From Cannabis sativa (lineage: Eukaryota > Streptophyta > Magnoliopsida > Rosales > Cannabaceae), in NCBI RefSeq assembly GCF_029168945.1, contig NC_083602.1:78202600-78266599 (forward strand): a stretch of 64,000 bases of DNA. Reading direction: 5' to 3'. Shown piece by piece: positions 10,861-21,854 of this stretch (position 1 is the first letter of the stretch; each line of letters starts with the position of its first letter). Made by a program: the position numbers and the translations under genes. Below the pieces are notes generated by a model. The model was given only the letters and a program-made list of their open reading frames with translations, was not told the DNA's origin and searched no databases.

Positions 10861-12186
10861 AATGGAATATTTTCAAATTAAGTGGTTATAACTTAATTTT
10901 TGATATTTAATTAAATTTAAATTTGAAAAATATTTAAGTTTTAGATTTTTTCTAATACAACTTAAATTAGATATTTTTTTTTTCAAATTTTTGTGGAAAA
11001 GATATTTAGTCAAATAAGATATTTTCTAGATAGTTATTTCTAGACTACTTATTATTTCTAATATTAATAAGAAAATATTATATATTGTGAAATTAATTAT
11101 TTAAATAATTAATTTTGGTACAATTTATTTTAAGTATATTTTTCATAGTATTAAACTAGAGATTAATAACTAAGCCTTCTCTACACGTAATTATTTATTT
11201 CTTGAATTTAATACATTTAATTAATTTGAAAAATTAAATATCTAAGTTGATTTTCATCATGATACTTAAATATTTCTTTTTCATGACACTTAATTAAATA
11301 GAAAATTATTTTTAGTTGAAATTTATTTTTTCAACTAAATTTAAATAATTTTCAAAATATATATTTTTTTTATTAATCAAATTTCGAAATTGTATTTCTT
11401 AAATGCTGGAATTTCGAATTTTATTTAAAAAATAGATTAAAGTTGTAAATTATTTATTTTAATTTTGGACCAACTTAAATCAATGATTTTTTCATTTAAT
11501 GATTAATTAAAATAAATGAAGTAAAATATATTTAATTAGAAAATGAATTAATTAGTCCATAAAAATCTAGATAGATATTATTTGTTTTTGCTTGAAGTAT
11601 TTTTCTAGTGTATTTAATTAAATAGAAAATTAATATTTAAGTTGATTTTCATCATCATACTTAAATATTTGAAATTTTTCTTATATATTTAATTAAATAG
11701 GAAAATTATATTTTTTGTTGTAAATTAATTTTATTAATTAATTTTGGGCCAACATTAAATTAGAATAATTTTTCCAGGATTTATTTTTTATTTTAACATG
11801 CATTTTCGAAAATTGTATTCTTAAAATACTTTAATTTTTCGAAATGCAATATATATTTATAGAAAATTAAATTTGAGTTGTAAATTAATTTAAATTAACT
11901 TTGTAACAACTTAAATTGAATATTTTTCTAAATATTTATTGAAAATTATTACTAAGATGGAAGAAATTCATGTTATTTTCATATCCATCTAAGTAAAATT
12001 TATAAATATTAAATTAAAATTTATATTTAGAACTTTTCATTCTAAATTGGAAATTTTAATTAAATAAATATATATTTAAAATAAATAGATTAAAACAAGT
12101 ATCAAAGAAAATACAACTCTCTTTAAATTATGAGCTTTATTATTAAGATATTCGATCTCCATTGTTGGTTTTACATCGCGTTTGTT

Positions 12187-12225
12187 TTAGTGAGTAATTC
12201 TCCCTAATGGAGGAACGTTCATTAG
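12187..12225 (+). other. Conserved hairpin h1, first copy, element A
   Basis: Outer stem TTAGTGA/TCATTAG (two G-U pairs as RNA), symmetrical 4/4 internal loop, inner stem TTCTCC/GGAGGA, pentaloop CTAAT. The second copy at 12487-12525 has TCCTCC in the inner stem, so the difference here only turns a C-G pair into U-G. Confidence 0.6.
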
Positions 12226-12486
12226 CAATTTCGCACCGTTTAATCTCGAAAGATAAGTAGTTTGTAAGATGGAAGAAATTCATGTTATTTTCATATCCAT
12301 CTAAGTAAAATTTATTAAAATTTATATTTAGAATTTTTCATTCTAAATTAGAAATTTTAATTAATAAATATATATTTAAAATAAATAGATTAAAATAAGT
12401 TTCAAAGAAAATACAACTCTCATTAAATAATGAGCTTTATTATTAAGATATTCGATCTCCATTGTTGGTTTTACATCGCGTTTGTT

Positions 12487-12525
12487 TTAGTGAGTAATCC
12501 TCCCTAATGGAGGAACGTTCATTAG
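12487..12525 (+). other. Conserved hairpin h1, second copy, element A
   Basis: Outer stem TTAGTGA/TCATTAG, internal loop GTAA/ACGT, inner stem TCCTCC/GGAGGA, loop CTAAT. Identical in C (45612-45650) and reversed B (34489-34527). Confidence 0.6.
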
Positions 12526-12574
12526 CAATTTCGCACCGTTTAATCTCGAAAGATAAGTAGTTTGTAAGTGTTTT

Positions 12575-12610
12575 ATATGGTATGGATCACCCTAATGGTG
12601 GCGACCATAT
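12575..12610 (+). other. Conserved hairpin h2, element A
   Basis: Outer 7-bp stem ATATGGT (12575-12581) with ACCATAT (12604-12610). Inner stem CACC (12588-12591) with GGTG (12597-12600), loop CTAAT. In B the outer stem is GTATGGT/ACCATAC and in C it is ATATAGT/ACTGTAT. Pairs change on both sides and pairing is kept. Confidence 0.65.
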
Positions 12611-12663
12611 TTGACTTGCAAATTATGAAACAATGGTGGAAGCTCATAAGATAGAATTGCCTT

Positions 12664-12796
12664 GACTCTCGCCTAAACGGGACAACGCTGAATTCCAATC
12701 TTGATCGAATAAAAGGTTGCTAGAATGTTTAACATTTTAGATGAGCTGACAACTCTATTCAATGGATGGTAGCTTTGACTCTCGCCTAAACGGGAC
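12664..12796 (+). repeat. Conserved 20-mer repeated twice in element A
   Basis: GACTCTCGCCTAAACGGGAC occurs at 12664-12683 and 12777-12796. The same pair is found in C (about 45797 and 45910) and reversed in B (about 34218 and 34331). A related GCCTCTCGCTAATCG-like copy follows at about 13165. It does not read as a convincing conserved protein. Confidence 0.75.
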
Positions 12797-12992
12797 ACTG
12801 ATATCAGTTTGTTGAAAACCTTGGAAATTATTTAGGATTGTATGTTTTAGTATTTTCACTTGTCATTCCTACTTGCTATATGTTTAATAATTTCTGAATT
12901 GTGTATGTATATATATTGAACCATGTTATTTTCTGTTATTAAGTTGTAGTTTAATTTCGAATCTTCATTGTTGGTCTAACTTGGTTTGTTTA

Positions 12993-13031
12993 TCTAATGA
13001 GATAAATCCCTAGTGGATTTTCACCATTAGA
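12993..13031 (+). other. Conserved hairpin h3, element A
   Basis: Outer stem TCTAATG/CATTAGA, 4/4 internal loop AGAT/TCAC, inner stem AAATCC/GGATTT, loop CTAGT (CTAAT in C). It has the same geometry as h1 with a different inner stem sequence. Counterparts are 46123-46161 in C and 33984-34022 reversed in B, where one outer pair is mismatched. Confidence 0.6.
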
Positions 13032-15610
13032 CATACATAATAGTGTTAGATCTCGAAAGATAAATATTGTATATGCAACATCTAGCTGTTCATCAATTGA
13101 TGACACCTTAGACTAGTATTTTTACGATATGAAACAAGAAGATTGTATAAATAAGATTACTTTGCCTCTCGCTAATCGAAGCATCGTTGGATTCTTATTT
13201 ATAAACGAAATTATCCTAATTCCTCTTAGCTTATTCATTTCAAATTAGCTCAATAACATATCATTGGATGAATGGTCTATATATCATTTAATGCCATTAT
13301 ATTTTCTCTTAAGAAATTAAATGACGCATATGATTATAATCCCGAAATTCTATTCCCAATTGATATAAATCCTCAATCTTAGAAATCTCCTACTTTATGG
13401 GCAAATCTGACTTAGAGTTAAATTAGTAGTGGTGGTCCAAGATAGAATTACTCATTATATTTGGTATAAATTTAAGTCTTTGACTTTAATTTTAGATTCC
13501 AAACAGAAATTTTCTTATATTTCTAATTCCATTGTACAATACAGTTACACTTGCACAAGTATTTAATATCCATCTTCTATTAATGGATTAAACCTGTATA
13601 GAATATGAGTTTAGTATTCTGTGACCAGGATCCACTTGCACTATTCTAAGAACTCTTTGATGTAACTAAACCTAAGTCATCAAAAGACACTACCACATTT
13701 TTTTTTTAATTTATGGCATTTGTATCTTGTTCATAGTAGTTTTGATAAGATCAATCTCTGCAAAGAGTTAATATGCCTATATCCACTGAAAGTAAGTTCA
13801 TCTCATTCGCAGATGGATGTACGTTCAGGGGTGGATATGAGTTTTTCGTTGTATTCTTAAATGATCACTCTAGATTATACCTTATGCAAAGAAATTTGAA
13901 ATGTTTGAAAAATTTCATTAATTTCTAGCAATGGTGAAACACCATTAAGGTAAGTGGTTAAAGATCTTGCGAACTGATAGGGGTGGAGAAATAGTTAGTA
14001 GATATGCAGTTCAAAGATCATTAAATTGATTTTTGAATTATATCCAAACTTACCTCCCCAGAAATTTCGATTTGCATATTGATGATTAGTTACTAGTCGT
14101 TGCCTAAATCCTTCTATGGTAATATAATTTCAGAATGATGTAATGGTTGTATACTTAATGTAAATCATTACTAGATTCGTGGATGACCTAATCAAAATCT
14201 TAAGAAAAGCTAGAACTGTTAACCATGGTTTGTTAGCTATTCTAAGTGATTAGGGGCGGACCATCCCATAGTCAATAGATAAGAAAGTGTTTGTTTAAAC
14301 AAATACTACTTTTCTAAGAAAATGACTAAGTCTGAAAATAAAGTAGCAAATAAAGGAGATATTTTTCTTGATTCCAAAAGTGTTCTATCATCTTATATGA
14401 CATATGATGATCCCACTGCCTCTGTTGTCTTGTCACAGCCGAAGAGATCAATACCATTCAGTTTTCTTAGACATAATTCACGGTACCTTGTCGTAGTGGG
14501 AGAGTTTCTAGGAACTCACCTTCTTATGACTTGGGAGACACTAGTGATTAAAATCCAGTGTGAGTTTAAACAAGTAATGGATTGTCAAGATAAGAAACTA
14601 TGAAGAAAAGCCAATAGAACTATGGTTTAATCCTTTCACATGGAGTAACGTAAATTTTTCTATTACAAGGACATAAAAGGAAATTTTCGTTTATAAGTCT
14701 ATTCAATGGACTTAACAAAACTTCCTGTTCCTAGTATTATAGGTTTGAGTTTATCTAAACCTATGGCTTGTGGTATACTTGGTAATTACTTACTCTAATG
14801 CAAGCAACTTACTTTAGCAAGATGCTGAAGCATTTTCTTTCTAATGGCAATCTATAGAAGCTTCTCGACTTCTAGGCATAGATTTTATTTATCTAAGGAA
14901 AAGTCTCAACTATTCCAGAAAAGGTAAAGCCATGAAAGAATTTCTTAAATCAACAGTGAGAGGTCTTAGATATGCTTTTGTATGCCTTAGACCAGACACC
15001 TGCTGTTGAGTGGGAGTAATGAGTAGGTATCAGATTAATCCAGGAGAAGAACATTGGAAGACAATCAAGTAAATCTTAAGATAAAGAAGAGGAACTATAT
15101 GTTAGTCTATAAGGGTGTGTTTAAAACTCTTAGACTACACCATATCAGATTTCGAAATTTGCCTTTGTGCTAGAAAATCTTTCTGATAAGATGGGGATTA
15201 CTCTGGGGGTGGAATAGTGATTTTGGAGAAGTGTAAAAACCTATCTGAAGTCTCTAGGTCTACTAGAAAGGGACTGGATGTTAAAGTTGTAGGAAAGGTA
15301 CTTATTCAGTCTAAGGAAAGTTCTATACATCTTTGGCACCATTCCAAATTGCCTAAACTACTAGTGTTAATTTCCTGATCAACCAAGAAGTAGTTGCCAA
15401 AGGTATAGAATCCAGTATCCCAAGAGAGTAGACATATAGAGAGGAATTTCACATTATCAATGATTTTGTGATTAAGGAAGAGTAATGGTGGAGAAAAGGT
15501 TGTGTTTAATTCAATCTTTCAGATCCTATTACGAGGAGTATACTACTACTACACTTGATTAGTATATCAAGGTGTTGAGATTATTTGAAATGCACATTTT
15601 GTTTTATATT

Positions 15611-15626
15611 AGTGCAAGTGGGAGTT
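15611..15626 (+). other. Element A polypurine tract
   Basis: AGTGCAAGTGGGAGTT directly precedes the 3' LTR. The same tract is found in C (48633-48648) and reversed in B (31387-31402). CAAGTGGGAG before TGTTGG is a BARE/Angela hallmark. Confidence 0.8.
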
Positions 15627-17517
15627 TGTTGGGTTTTATGCCCTAAATAAAACTCATTTCAATATAATCAGATTTACTTATTAATATAGATCAGAAATAA
15701 CATTTAATGTTGCTCGGTTCACATGATTTATTTCATGATTATATGTACATAATGTATGAATTCATCTGAAACCCTTTTCACACACTTGATCCTGTTTATT
15801 GTGCTGTCAACACATTGGAAAGTAAACATGACTATGTGAATAAAGTTTCCTAGATTTATCAGACACAGGGTTTTACTGATATGATAATCTACAACAGAGT
15901 TTACTTGCATGTGGAGAAATGCTATGTTCTTTCCAGAGCATTGGTTAAAGTAAAGCTCAGGTTGGATGCATGGAGTATGTATCGGAAGGGACCGATATTG
16001 AACTTTGACTTAGATTTATTAAACTTACCGTAATATCTATTCAAGTCAATATCGCCTAGTTGATCCTAGATCAAATGATCTTAATCCTGTTATGATTAGG
16101 CTCAATCTCAAGAGGCTATTCGTGTTCTTTGATTTGTTAGTTAAGCCTACTTTTAGGTCAGGGTGATACGTACATTTTGGGAACACGGTAGTGCAATTGA
16201 GTGGGAGCGCTAACATAAACATGGAATCTATAGCTTCTATCTGGCGAATATTAAGTAAAGGATGATCTCCTTCGAGCTTGACCAAACGAAAATAAATGGT
16301 GGAGATCTCATTTCACATAAGCTGAAATATCATTTATACGGGGTTAAGTGTTTTAAGGATTAAATACATTGTAGGGTGTAACGGTAATCTAATCCCTTTA
16401 CAGTGTAGATCATTCATATGGAGGATCATTGATCAAATTAGGATTATAACAATGGATAACTAATGATGTGTCTATATGGTGGAACATATAGAGCATTCTA
16501 TATACTGAGAGTGCAATTCTAAGTTCTATGCATAGATTCAACGAAGAATTAATAAGTCAGTGAATTTAGGTTATAAATTCTTGATATGCTTATTGGAAGC
16601 TCGGTTATATAGACCCATGGTCCCCCCACTAGTTGAGATAATATTGCTTGTAAGACTCATATAATTGGTTTTGATTAATCAATTATAATTCTCAATTTAG
16701 ACTATGTCTATTTGTGAATTTTTCACTAAGTAAGGGTGAAATTGTAAAGAGAGAGTTTTAGGGGCATATTTGTTAATTATGATACTTTGTATGGTTCAAT
16801 TAATAAATATGATAAATGAAAATATTATTTAATAATTATTTATAGTTATTAAATAGTTAGAATATGCATTTAAATGGTTGAATTAGAAAATTGGCGTTTT
16901 TGAAAAAATCAGATGCAGAAGAGATAAAACTGCAAAATTGCAAAAAGTGAGGCCCAAATCCACATTGCATGGCCGGCCACTTTTGTAGGGTTTTACCTCT
17001 GATATTTTCATTATTTTAATACCAAATAATTCAAACCTAACCCTAGTGGAATGCTATAAATAGATAGTGAAGGCTTTAGGAAATTCACACTTAAATTTTC
17101 TACTTTTTCCTTCAGAGAAAAACCTGACACTCTCTCTCTATCTGGCCGCCCACTCCCTCTCTCTCTTTCTCCTTGAGATTTCGAAATACTTAGTGTTAGA
17201 GTAGTGCCCACACACAGCAAGTGATACCTCAATCATAGTGAGGAAGATCGTGAAGAAAGACATTCAACAAGAAGGAGTTTCAACACTAAAGAATCAGAGA
17301 AAGAGATCCAGGTTCAGATATTGATAATGCTCTGCTACAGAAAGGAATCAAGGGCTAGATATCTGAACGGAAGGAGTCATATTATTCCGCTGCACCCAAT
17401 GTAAGGTTTACTAAACTTTATATGTGTTTATTTCATCGTTTTAGAAAGTTCATATTTAGGGTGTTAATCAACATACTTGTGAGTAGATCTAAGATCCTGG
17501 TAAAATAATTTCCAACA
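15627..17517 (+). repeat. Element A 3' LTR
   Basis: 1891 bp, TGTTGGG...CCAACA. Close to the B LTRs (29490-31386 and 37720-39616) and more distant from C and D. A TATA box (TATAAATAG, 17055-17063) is placed to start transcription around 17085-17095. The facing TSD is outside the window. Confidence 0.88.
17055..17063 (+). promoter_or_regulatory. TATA box in element A LTR
   Basis: TATAAATAG in a GC-richer context, about 460 bases before the LTR end. The same box appears in the B LTRs. Confidence 0.6.
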
Positions 17518-17930
17518 GGAAGTCGACGCCATAGAAGGTTAGACCTATTAGACCTGCTCCGTTAATAGTGGAATTTAATTAGGTTAGGATTGAGGCGGCT
17601 AGGGATTTTGGACAAAGATGAGCAATCAGGAATAAGAAGGAGATTGCAACAAAGGGGTTAGAGGCTCGCGGGTTCTCAAACATCTTTAGTTTGCTTTAAT
17701 CTAGTTACTTTTGTTCCCTAAATGTTTTAGGATCTGGTTAGGGTTTGATAATTGTGGGTGTAGTGGTGCAATAGTGGTTGTAGTAGTGATAATGGTGGTG
17801 GTGGTGGTGTTAAACTGCTAATGAAAGAAAAAGAGGAAAGAGAAAGAATAAAAAAAATCTTCTTTTTAATAAAGAAGGGTATTCAGACCTTTAGGCAGAC
17901 ATAATTTGAGTTAAAGGTGAATTAGAGGAG
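17518..17930. other. Unassigned spacer with a GTG/GGT-rich microsatellite
   Basis: No recognisable gene. A (GTG)n-like stretch lies at about 17756-17812, followed by a purine-rich run. This may be the 5' part of the LINE that follows, but I see no LINE protein motif here. Confidence 0.4.
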
Positions 17931-20440
17931 TGTCAAAATGAAATTAGGAAAGATCCCCTAAATGCAGACCTGCACAGAAAGGAACATGAAGCAAGAAAGC
18001 TGTTATTACAGAAACAAGAGGATTATCAGTCAATGCTCCAGCAAAAGGAAAAACTCTATTGGGTTAAACATGGAGCTGACAACTCAACCATATTTCATGC
18101 TAGCATAAAAAGAAGGAGAAGACAAAACAGGGTATTATCTATAGAATAGTCTGATGGCACAAGAGTCAATGATCCAACCAAAATTGTTGATGCTTTCCTA
18201 GCCTACTATACAAAATTGTTGGGGTCTACAATGAAAGATAGGAAACAGGTCAAGACATTTGTTATGAAGCTGGGACCTACTCTAAATGCACTACAGGCTA
18301 AGACTTTAATGGCAAGATATACCAGGGGAAGAAGTGAAGAAAGCTATTTTTGAAATTCCAGGCATTAAAGCTCCAAGGGCTGATGGCTACTCAAGCTATT
18401 TTTTCCAGGATAATTGAGAAATGGTAGAGAATGAGGTATGTGAAGCAGTGATCTCATTTCTGGAAACAGGGAAGATACTCAAGGAGATCAATTCCACTGT
18501 TATAACATTTTTCCATAAAATTAAATGTCCTAGCACAGTGAAGGACTTTAGACCTATAGCATGTTGCAATGTAGTTTACAAAGTAGCTACAAAGCTAATA
18601 TGCTATAGGCTAAGGAATGTATTACCTAGCTTGACTGCACAGAATCAAGGGGGATTTGTCCAAGGAAGGTATATTGGACACAACATTATGATATGCCAAG
18701 ATATCATTAAGCATTATTGAAGGAAAACTAAGAAAGCTAACTGTATGATCAAGTTGGACCTACAGAAAGCATATGACACAATTGAATGACGATTTATTGA
18801 GGAAATGCTAGAAGCTTTCAAGTTCCTTGCTCAGTTCACACGACTTGTATTAAGATGTATTACAACTCCCAAATTCTCCCTAATGTTTAATGGAGAGATG
18901 CATGGTTTCTTTGCCTCAAAGAGGGGATTAAGGCAAGGAGACCCCATGTCTCCTTTAATATTTGTACTGGGGATGGAATATTTGACAAGAATTATGAGGA
19001 AAGTTGGTAACAAAGCTGATTTTCAGTACCATGACAGATGTAAGGAGCTTCAACTCAATCATCTTAGCTTTACTGATGATGTTCCGTTATTCTGTAATGG
19101 TGATTACAATAGTGTCTTATACATGCTGCAAGGTTTGAAGCTGTTTTCACACACTTCAGGGCTTTTCCCCAATGCTTCCAAGTCTGCAATTTATTGCAGC
19201 AACATGCCACAACAAGACATCACAAGAATCTTGGTAGCTTCTGGTTTTTCCCAACAAAGTCTACCATTCACATACCTAAGAATTCCTCTCTATTCAAAGA
19301 GGATTTCTACTAAAGATTGTGCTATACTTGCTAAGAAAATGACTGCAAGAGTGAGAACATGGAGCACAAGGCACTTATCCTTTGCAGGAAGGGTAGTGTT
19401 GATTAATTCTATTTTGCTAGCCATATATGCCTACTAGAGCCAAGTCATGATACTGCCTCAGAAAGTCATTAAAGAGATTGAAGCAATATGCAGGGCCTTT
19501 TAATGGAAAGGCCAACACATGTTCCAAGGAGCAAGAGCTGTATCTTGGGACACCATTTGCCAAACAAAAGCAGATGGGGGTATTGGATTTAGAAGAGTAA
19601 AAGAGTGGAAGCTGCAATGATTAAATATGTTTGGGCTCTTGCAAAGAAGGAAGAAAATTTGTGGGTCAAGTGGATACATTCTGTATACATAAAGAATATG
19701 GAATGGTGGAGCTACCCTATCCCAACAAATGGGAGCTGGTATTGGAGGCAATTGGTAGCTCTCAAAAACCAGATTTGCCCCATGATTAATACACAACAGT
19801 TTGCACAAGAGAAGTACCAAATTGCAGCAGGATATAGACTCTTATGTCCTACTCAAGATAAGAAATACTGGTGTGCACAAGTATGGGGAAGATTCAATAT
19901 CCCTAAACACATTTTTATATTGTGGTTGGCACTTCAAGGAAGATTAAGAACAAGAGAAAGGTTGCACAGATTTGGCATCATTGACAGTCCAACATGTTTG
20001 ATGTGTAACAGTGGTGTGGAAACAAATGGCCACTTGTTTTTTGAATGCAGCACGACTAAGGAATGCATAGCTGAAATTGCAAGATGGCTTGGCTGGAGCT
20101 CTGCTGTTACTGATGCAGGCTGAGTCTCCAAATGGATAAACATGTTTAAAACTAGCAGATTTAGAAAGAAGGTCATGACTGCTGGTTTAGTTAGCCTTGT
20201 TTATCATGTATGGAAATCTAGAAATGAATTGATATGGCAAGGAAAAGAACCAAATACTGTGCACTTAATTGCCAGGGTCAAAGAGAAAGAAACTGTAAAA
20301 CAAAGAGTTGTTCTAATATGGCCTACGAAAATTAGCCGAAGTGATGAGGTTTGGTTTGACAATTTGTAAATTTATGTATAAATAGATATGACAAGACCTT
20401 AACAAATCAGTTAAGGTGCTTATAGAATGTATAAACATTA
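17930..20440 (+). pseudogene. L1-type LINE, 5'-truncated and decayed (RT and zinc-knuckle region)
   Basis: Broken frames in + orientation follow plant L1 ORF2 order. Pre-RT text with YWVKHGADNSTIFHASIKRR (about 18058) comes first. RT motifs then follow: [18 protein letters not shown] (about 18549), [10 protein letters not shown] (about 18642), [15 protein letters not shown] (about 18918) and the active-site block FTDDVPLF (about 19069). A zinc-binding reverse transcriptase tail follows (about 19880-20060, WGRFNIPKHIFILWLAL and CLMCNSGVETNGHLFFEC). Stops or frameshifts occur near 18147, 18418, 18718, 18787 and 19435. No endonuclease domain is visible, so it is 5'-truncated. No clear target duplication or poly(A) tail was found. 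Confidence 0.85.
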
Positions 20441-20879
20441 TTTTGAGCAATAACAACTTCTCTGATTCATCAATTTTTTTTGTGGTAATTTTTTTATTTA
20501 TTAAATTATTTTTATAATATTTAAATCGTTACATGGACAATTGAAAATATGTTAAATTTATAATTGTGTACATATAGACAATCCACCTTGACACTTAAAT
20601 GTGGAAATCTAACATAATAGTAAAAACAAAACAGATAGTAAGTTTAAAGATTTTACCATTAAAATTAGTATATGAAATTAAGTGTAACTAAATGTATAAT
20701 CCAAATAGTTTTGCGCCAATATCACTGAAAAAAAAAAAAAAATTAAAATTTATAAAGTAGAAAACATGAAGAGAGTATATATGGGTGGAGGTGTAGAATT
20801 TCCTTTTTGAAAAAAAAAAATAAATAAATAGACTACAAAATAAAACACAAAAAAAATTAAGAACAAAAGGAACCTAAAC
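20441..20879 (+). promoter_or_regulatory. Probable promoter region of the Ycf20-like gene
   Basis: AT-rich intergenic DNA with a 14-A run near 20718 and TATA-like stretches (TATAAAG near 20750 and TATATATGG near 20777). The non-coding first exon appears to follow at about 20880. A minus-strand ORF here (20750-21223) is low-complexity and not credible. The exact start site cannot be set from sequence. Confidence 0.4.
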
Positions 20880-21854
20880 CCCAAATCTCTTTCGTTCTCG
20901 TGTTTGTGTGTGCCTGTCGGTTTCTTCTGCCTGCTCAGACAGAAGTGAACCACAAACTGGGAGATTCCGGCACGGCACCAGAACTCCGGCGCGACTTCCT
21001 CTGCCTGCGCGGCGCGAGGTCCGTCACGGCCAAAGCTCAGAGAGAGAGAGAGAGACGCCAGGCTTCCTCCGAGACGCGGGCCTTCCTCTGGTGACGGGCA
21101 GGCACGACTAGGTATGTTCCTTTCCCATCTCATCATTATATTCTCAGAGTAAATGACCTCTTTTATCACTCTTCTAAAAAATAAATCTATTTTTTTTCTG
21201 TAATATCTACAGTTGAGTGACATTTTTATTTTAGTATAAAGGATTTTACCTGAATTTGCCTTCTGTCTTACTGTTTGGTCTTTCGTCTTTATGTTTTGTG
21301 TTTGTAGTTTTTGTTTGCTTTTGTTTTGCTACTCTTATTTAGCGCACCTTATTTTCTTAGCTAAATGTAGTATGTAGCTAATGTTACCTTTTGTCTAAAC
21401 ATTTTTTATTATTGTTTTAGTCCTTTTCATCTTTCTCTTTCTAAAATTACAAAAAATAGTTTTCTCAGAAAGTAGAGCATACTCCAAGAGAAGAATAGCG
21501 AAAGGGATGTTTAAGGTAATATATAAGTTTATGTTTCATGCACCAAGTTCAAGTGATGAAGCTTGGTGGAATTTGTAGGAATTTATAGTTCAGATTGATA
21601 ACTCTGCTTTGACTTTCTCTGACGAAGAACTTTAAAATTCTGCATTAGAGCTAAATGGTGAGCCTATTGGAGAACAATTCTTGAAAGTATAAAATTATAA
21701 TCCTAACTGAGTCTTTTTGAAATGGTTTATTGTGCTAATTTCCCTTCAGTTTAATGCTAGTTTATCGAAAAAGTTAATATGCGAATCTTTAAATATGAAC
21801 TTCCTTTTTTTCACTGCAGACTTTTTAGTAAAGATATATATATATATATAGTTC
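20880..21854 (+). other. 5' UTR exon and leader intron of the Ycf20-like gene
   Basis: A GC-rich, plant-like leader (about 20880-21111) with an (AG)n run at about 21041-21056 ends at a consensus donor, AG|GTATGT at 21111/21112. The likely acceptor is TTTTCACTGCAG at 21808-21819, after which a short leader with an (AT)n run reaches the ATG at 21855. An optional 47-bp exon at 21469-21515 (TTCTCAG| before it and AAG|GTAATA after it) is possible. Splicing is inferred, not shown. Confidence 0.55.

Larger units (their letters stand above)
11954..12567 (+). repeat. Tandem duplication of about 0.3 kb private to element A
   Basis: 11954-12265 and 12266-12567 are near-identical direct repeats, both starting AAGATGGAAGAAATTC and ending at ...AGTAGTTTGT. 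The second copy lacks about 10 bases near 12310. Elements B and C have a single copy. As a result A carries hairpin h1 twice. Confidence 0.9.
10414..15626 (+). repeat. Element A, main internal region with decayed Copia traces
   Basis: AT-rich sequence that aligns along its length with C (44216-48648) and reversed B (31387-36350). About 10450-12150 shows no coding character. About 12180-13250 holds the conserved hairpins and a twice-repeated 20-mer. Around 13820-14060 a broken translation resembles Copia integrase (an LRTDRGGE-like patch near 13970). About 14950-15480 resembles Copia RNase H (RPDTC, SRYQINPGEEHWKTIK, and an SRHIERNFHII-like patch). Only about 1 kb separates the two, too little for a full RT. 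Confidence 0.7.
1..17517 (+). mobile_element. Element A: non-autonomous Angela/BARE-like Copia LTR element, interrupted by a Tekay insertion
   Basis: A copy of the same family as elements B (29490-39616) and C (40672-50574). Its 5' LTR is left of the window: base 1 aligns to reverse-complemented B near 37230, about 0.5 kb inside B's primer site. The internal region is 1-957 plus 10414-15626, and the 3' LTR is 15627-17517. The LTR starts TGTTGGGTTTTATGCCC and ends CCAACA, and is preceded by a purine tract with CAAGTGGGAG, as in BARE/Angela elements of plants (family knowledge). No long ORF remains. Faint Copia integrase and RNase H translations are visible, but almost all of the reverse transcriptase is missing, as in B and C. 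Lineage assignment is inference. Confidence 0.78.

Noticed and set aside
17756..17812. GTG-rich tract as a possible coding poly-Val/Gly segment
   Set aside because: All frames around it are closed within a short distance. It reads as a microsatellite.
20750..21223. 157-codon minus-strand ORF over the Ycf20-like leader
   Set aside because: Low-complexity hydrophobic and Ser-rich translation, opposite to a well-supported plus-strand leader with splice donor. No family resemblance.
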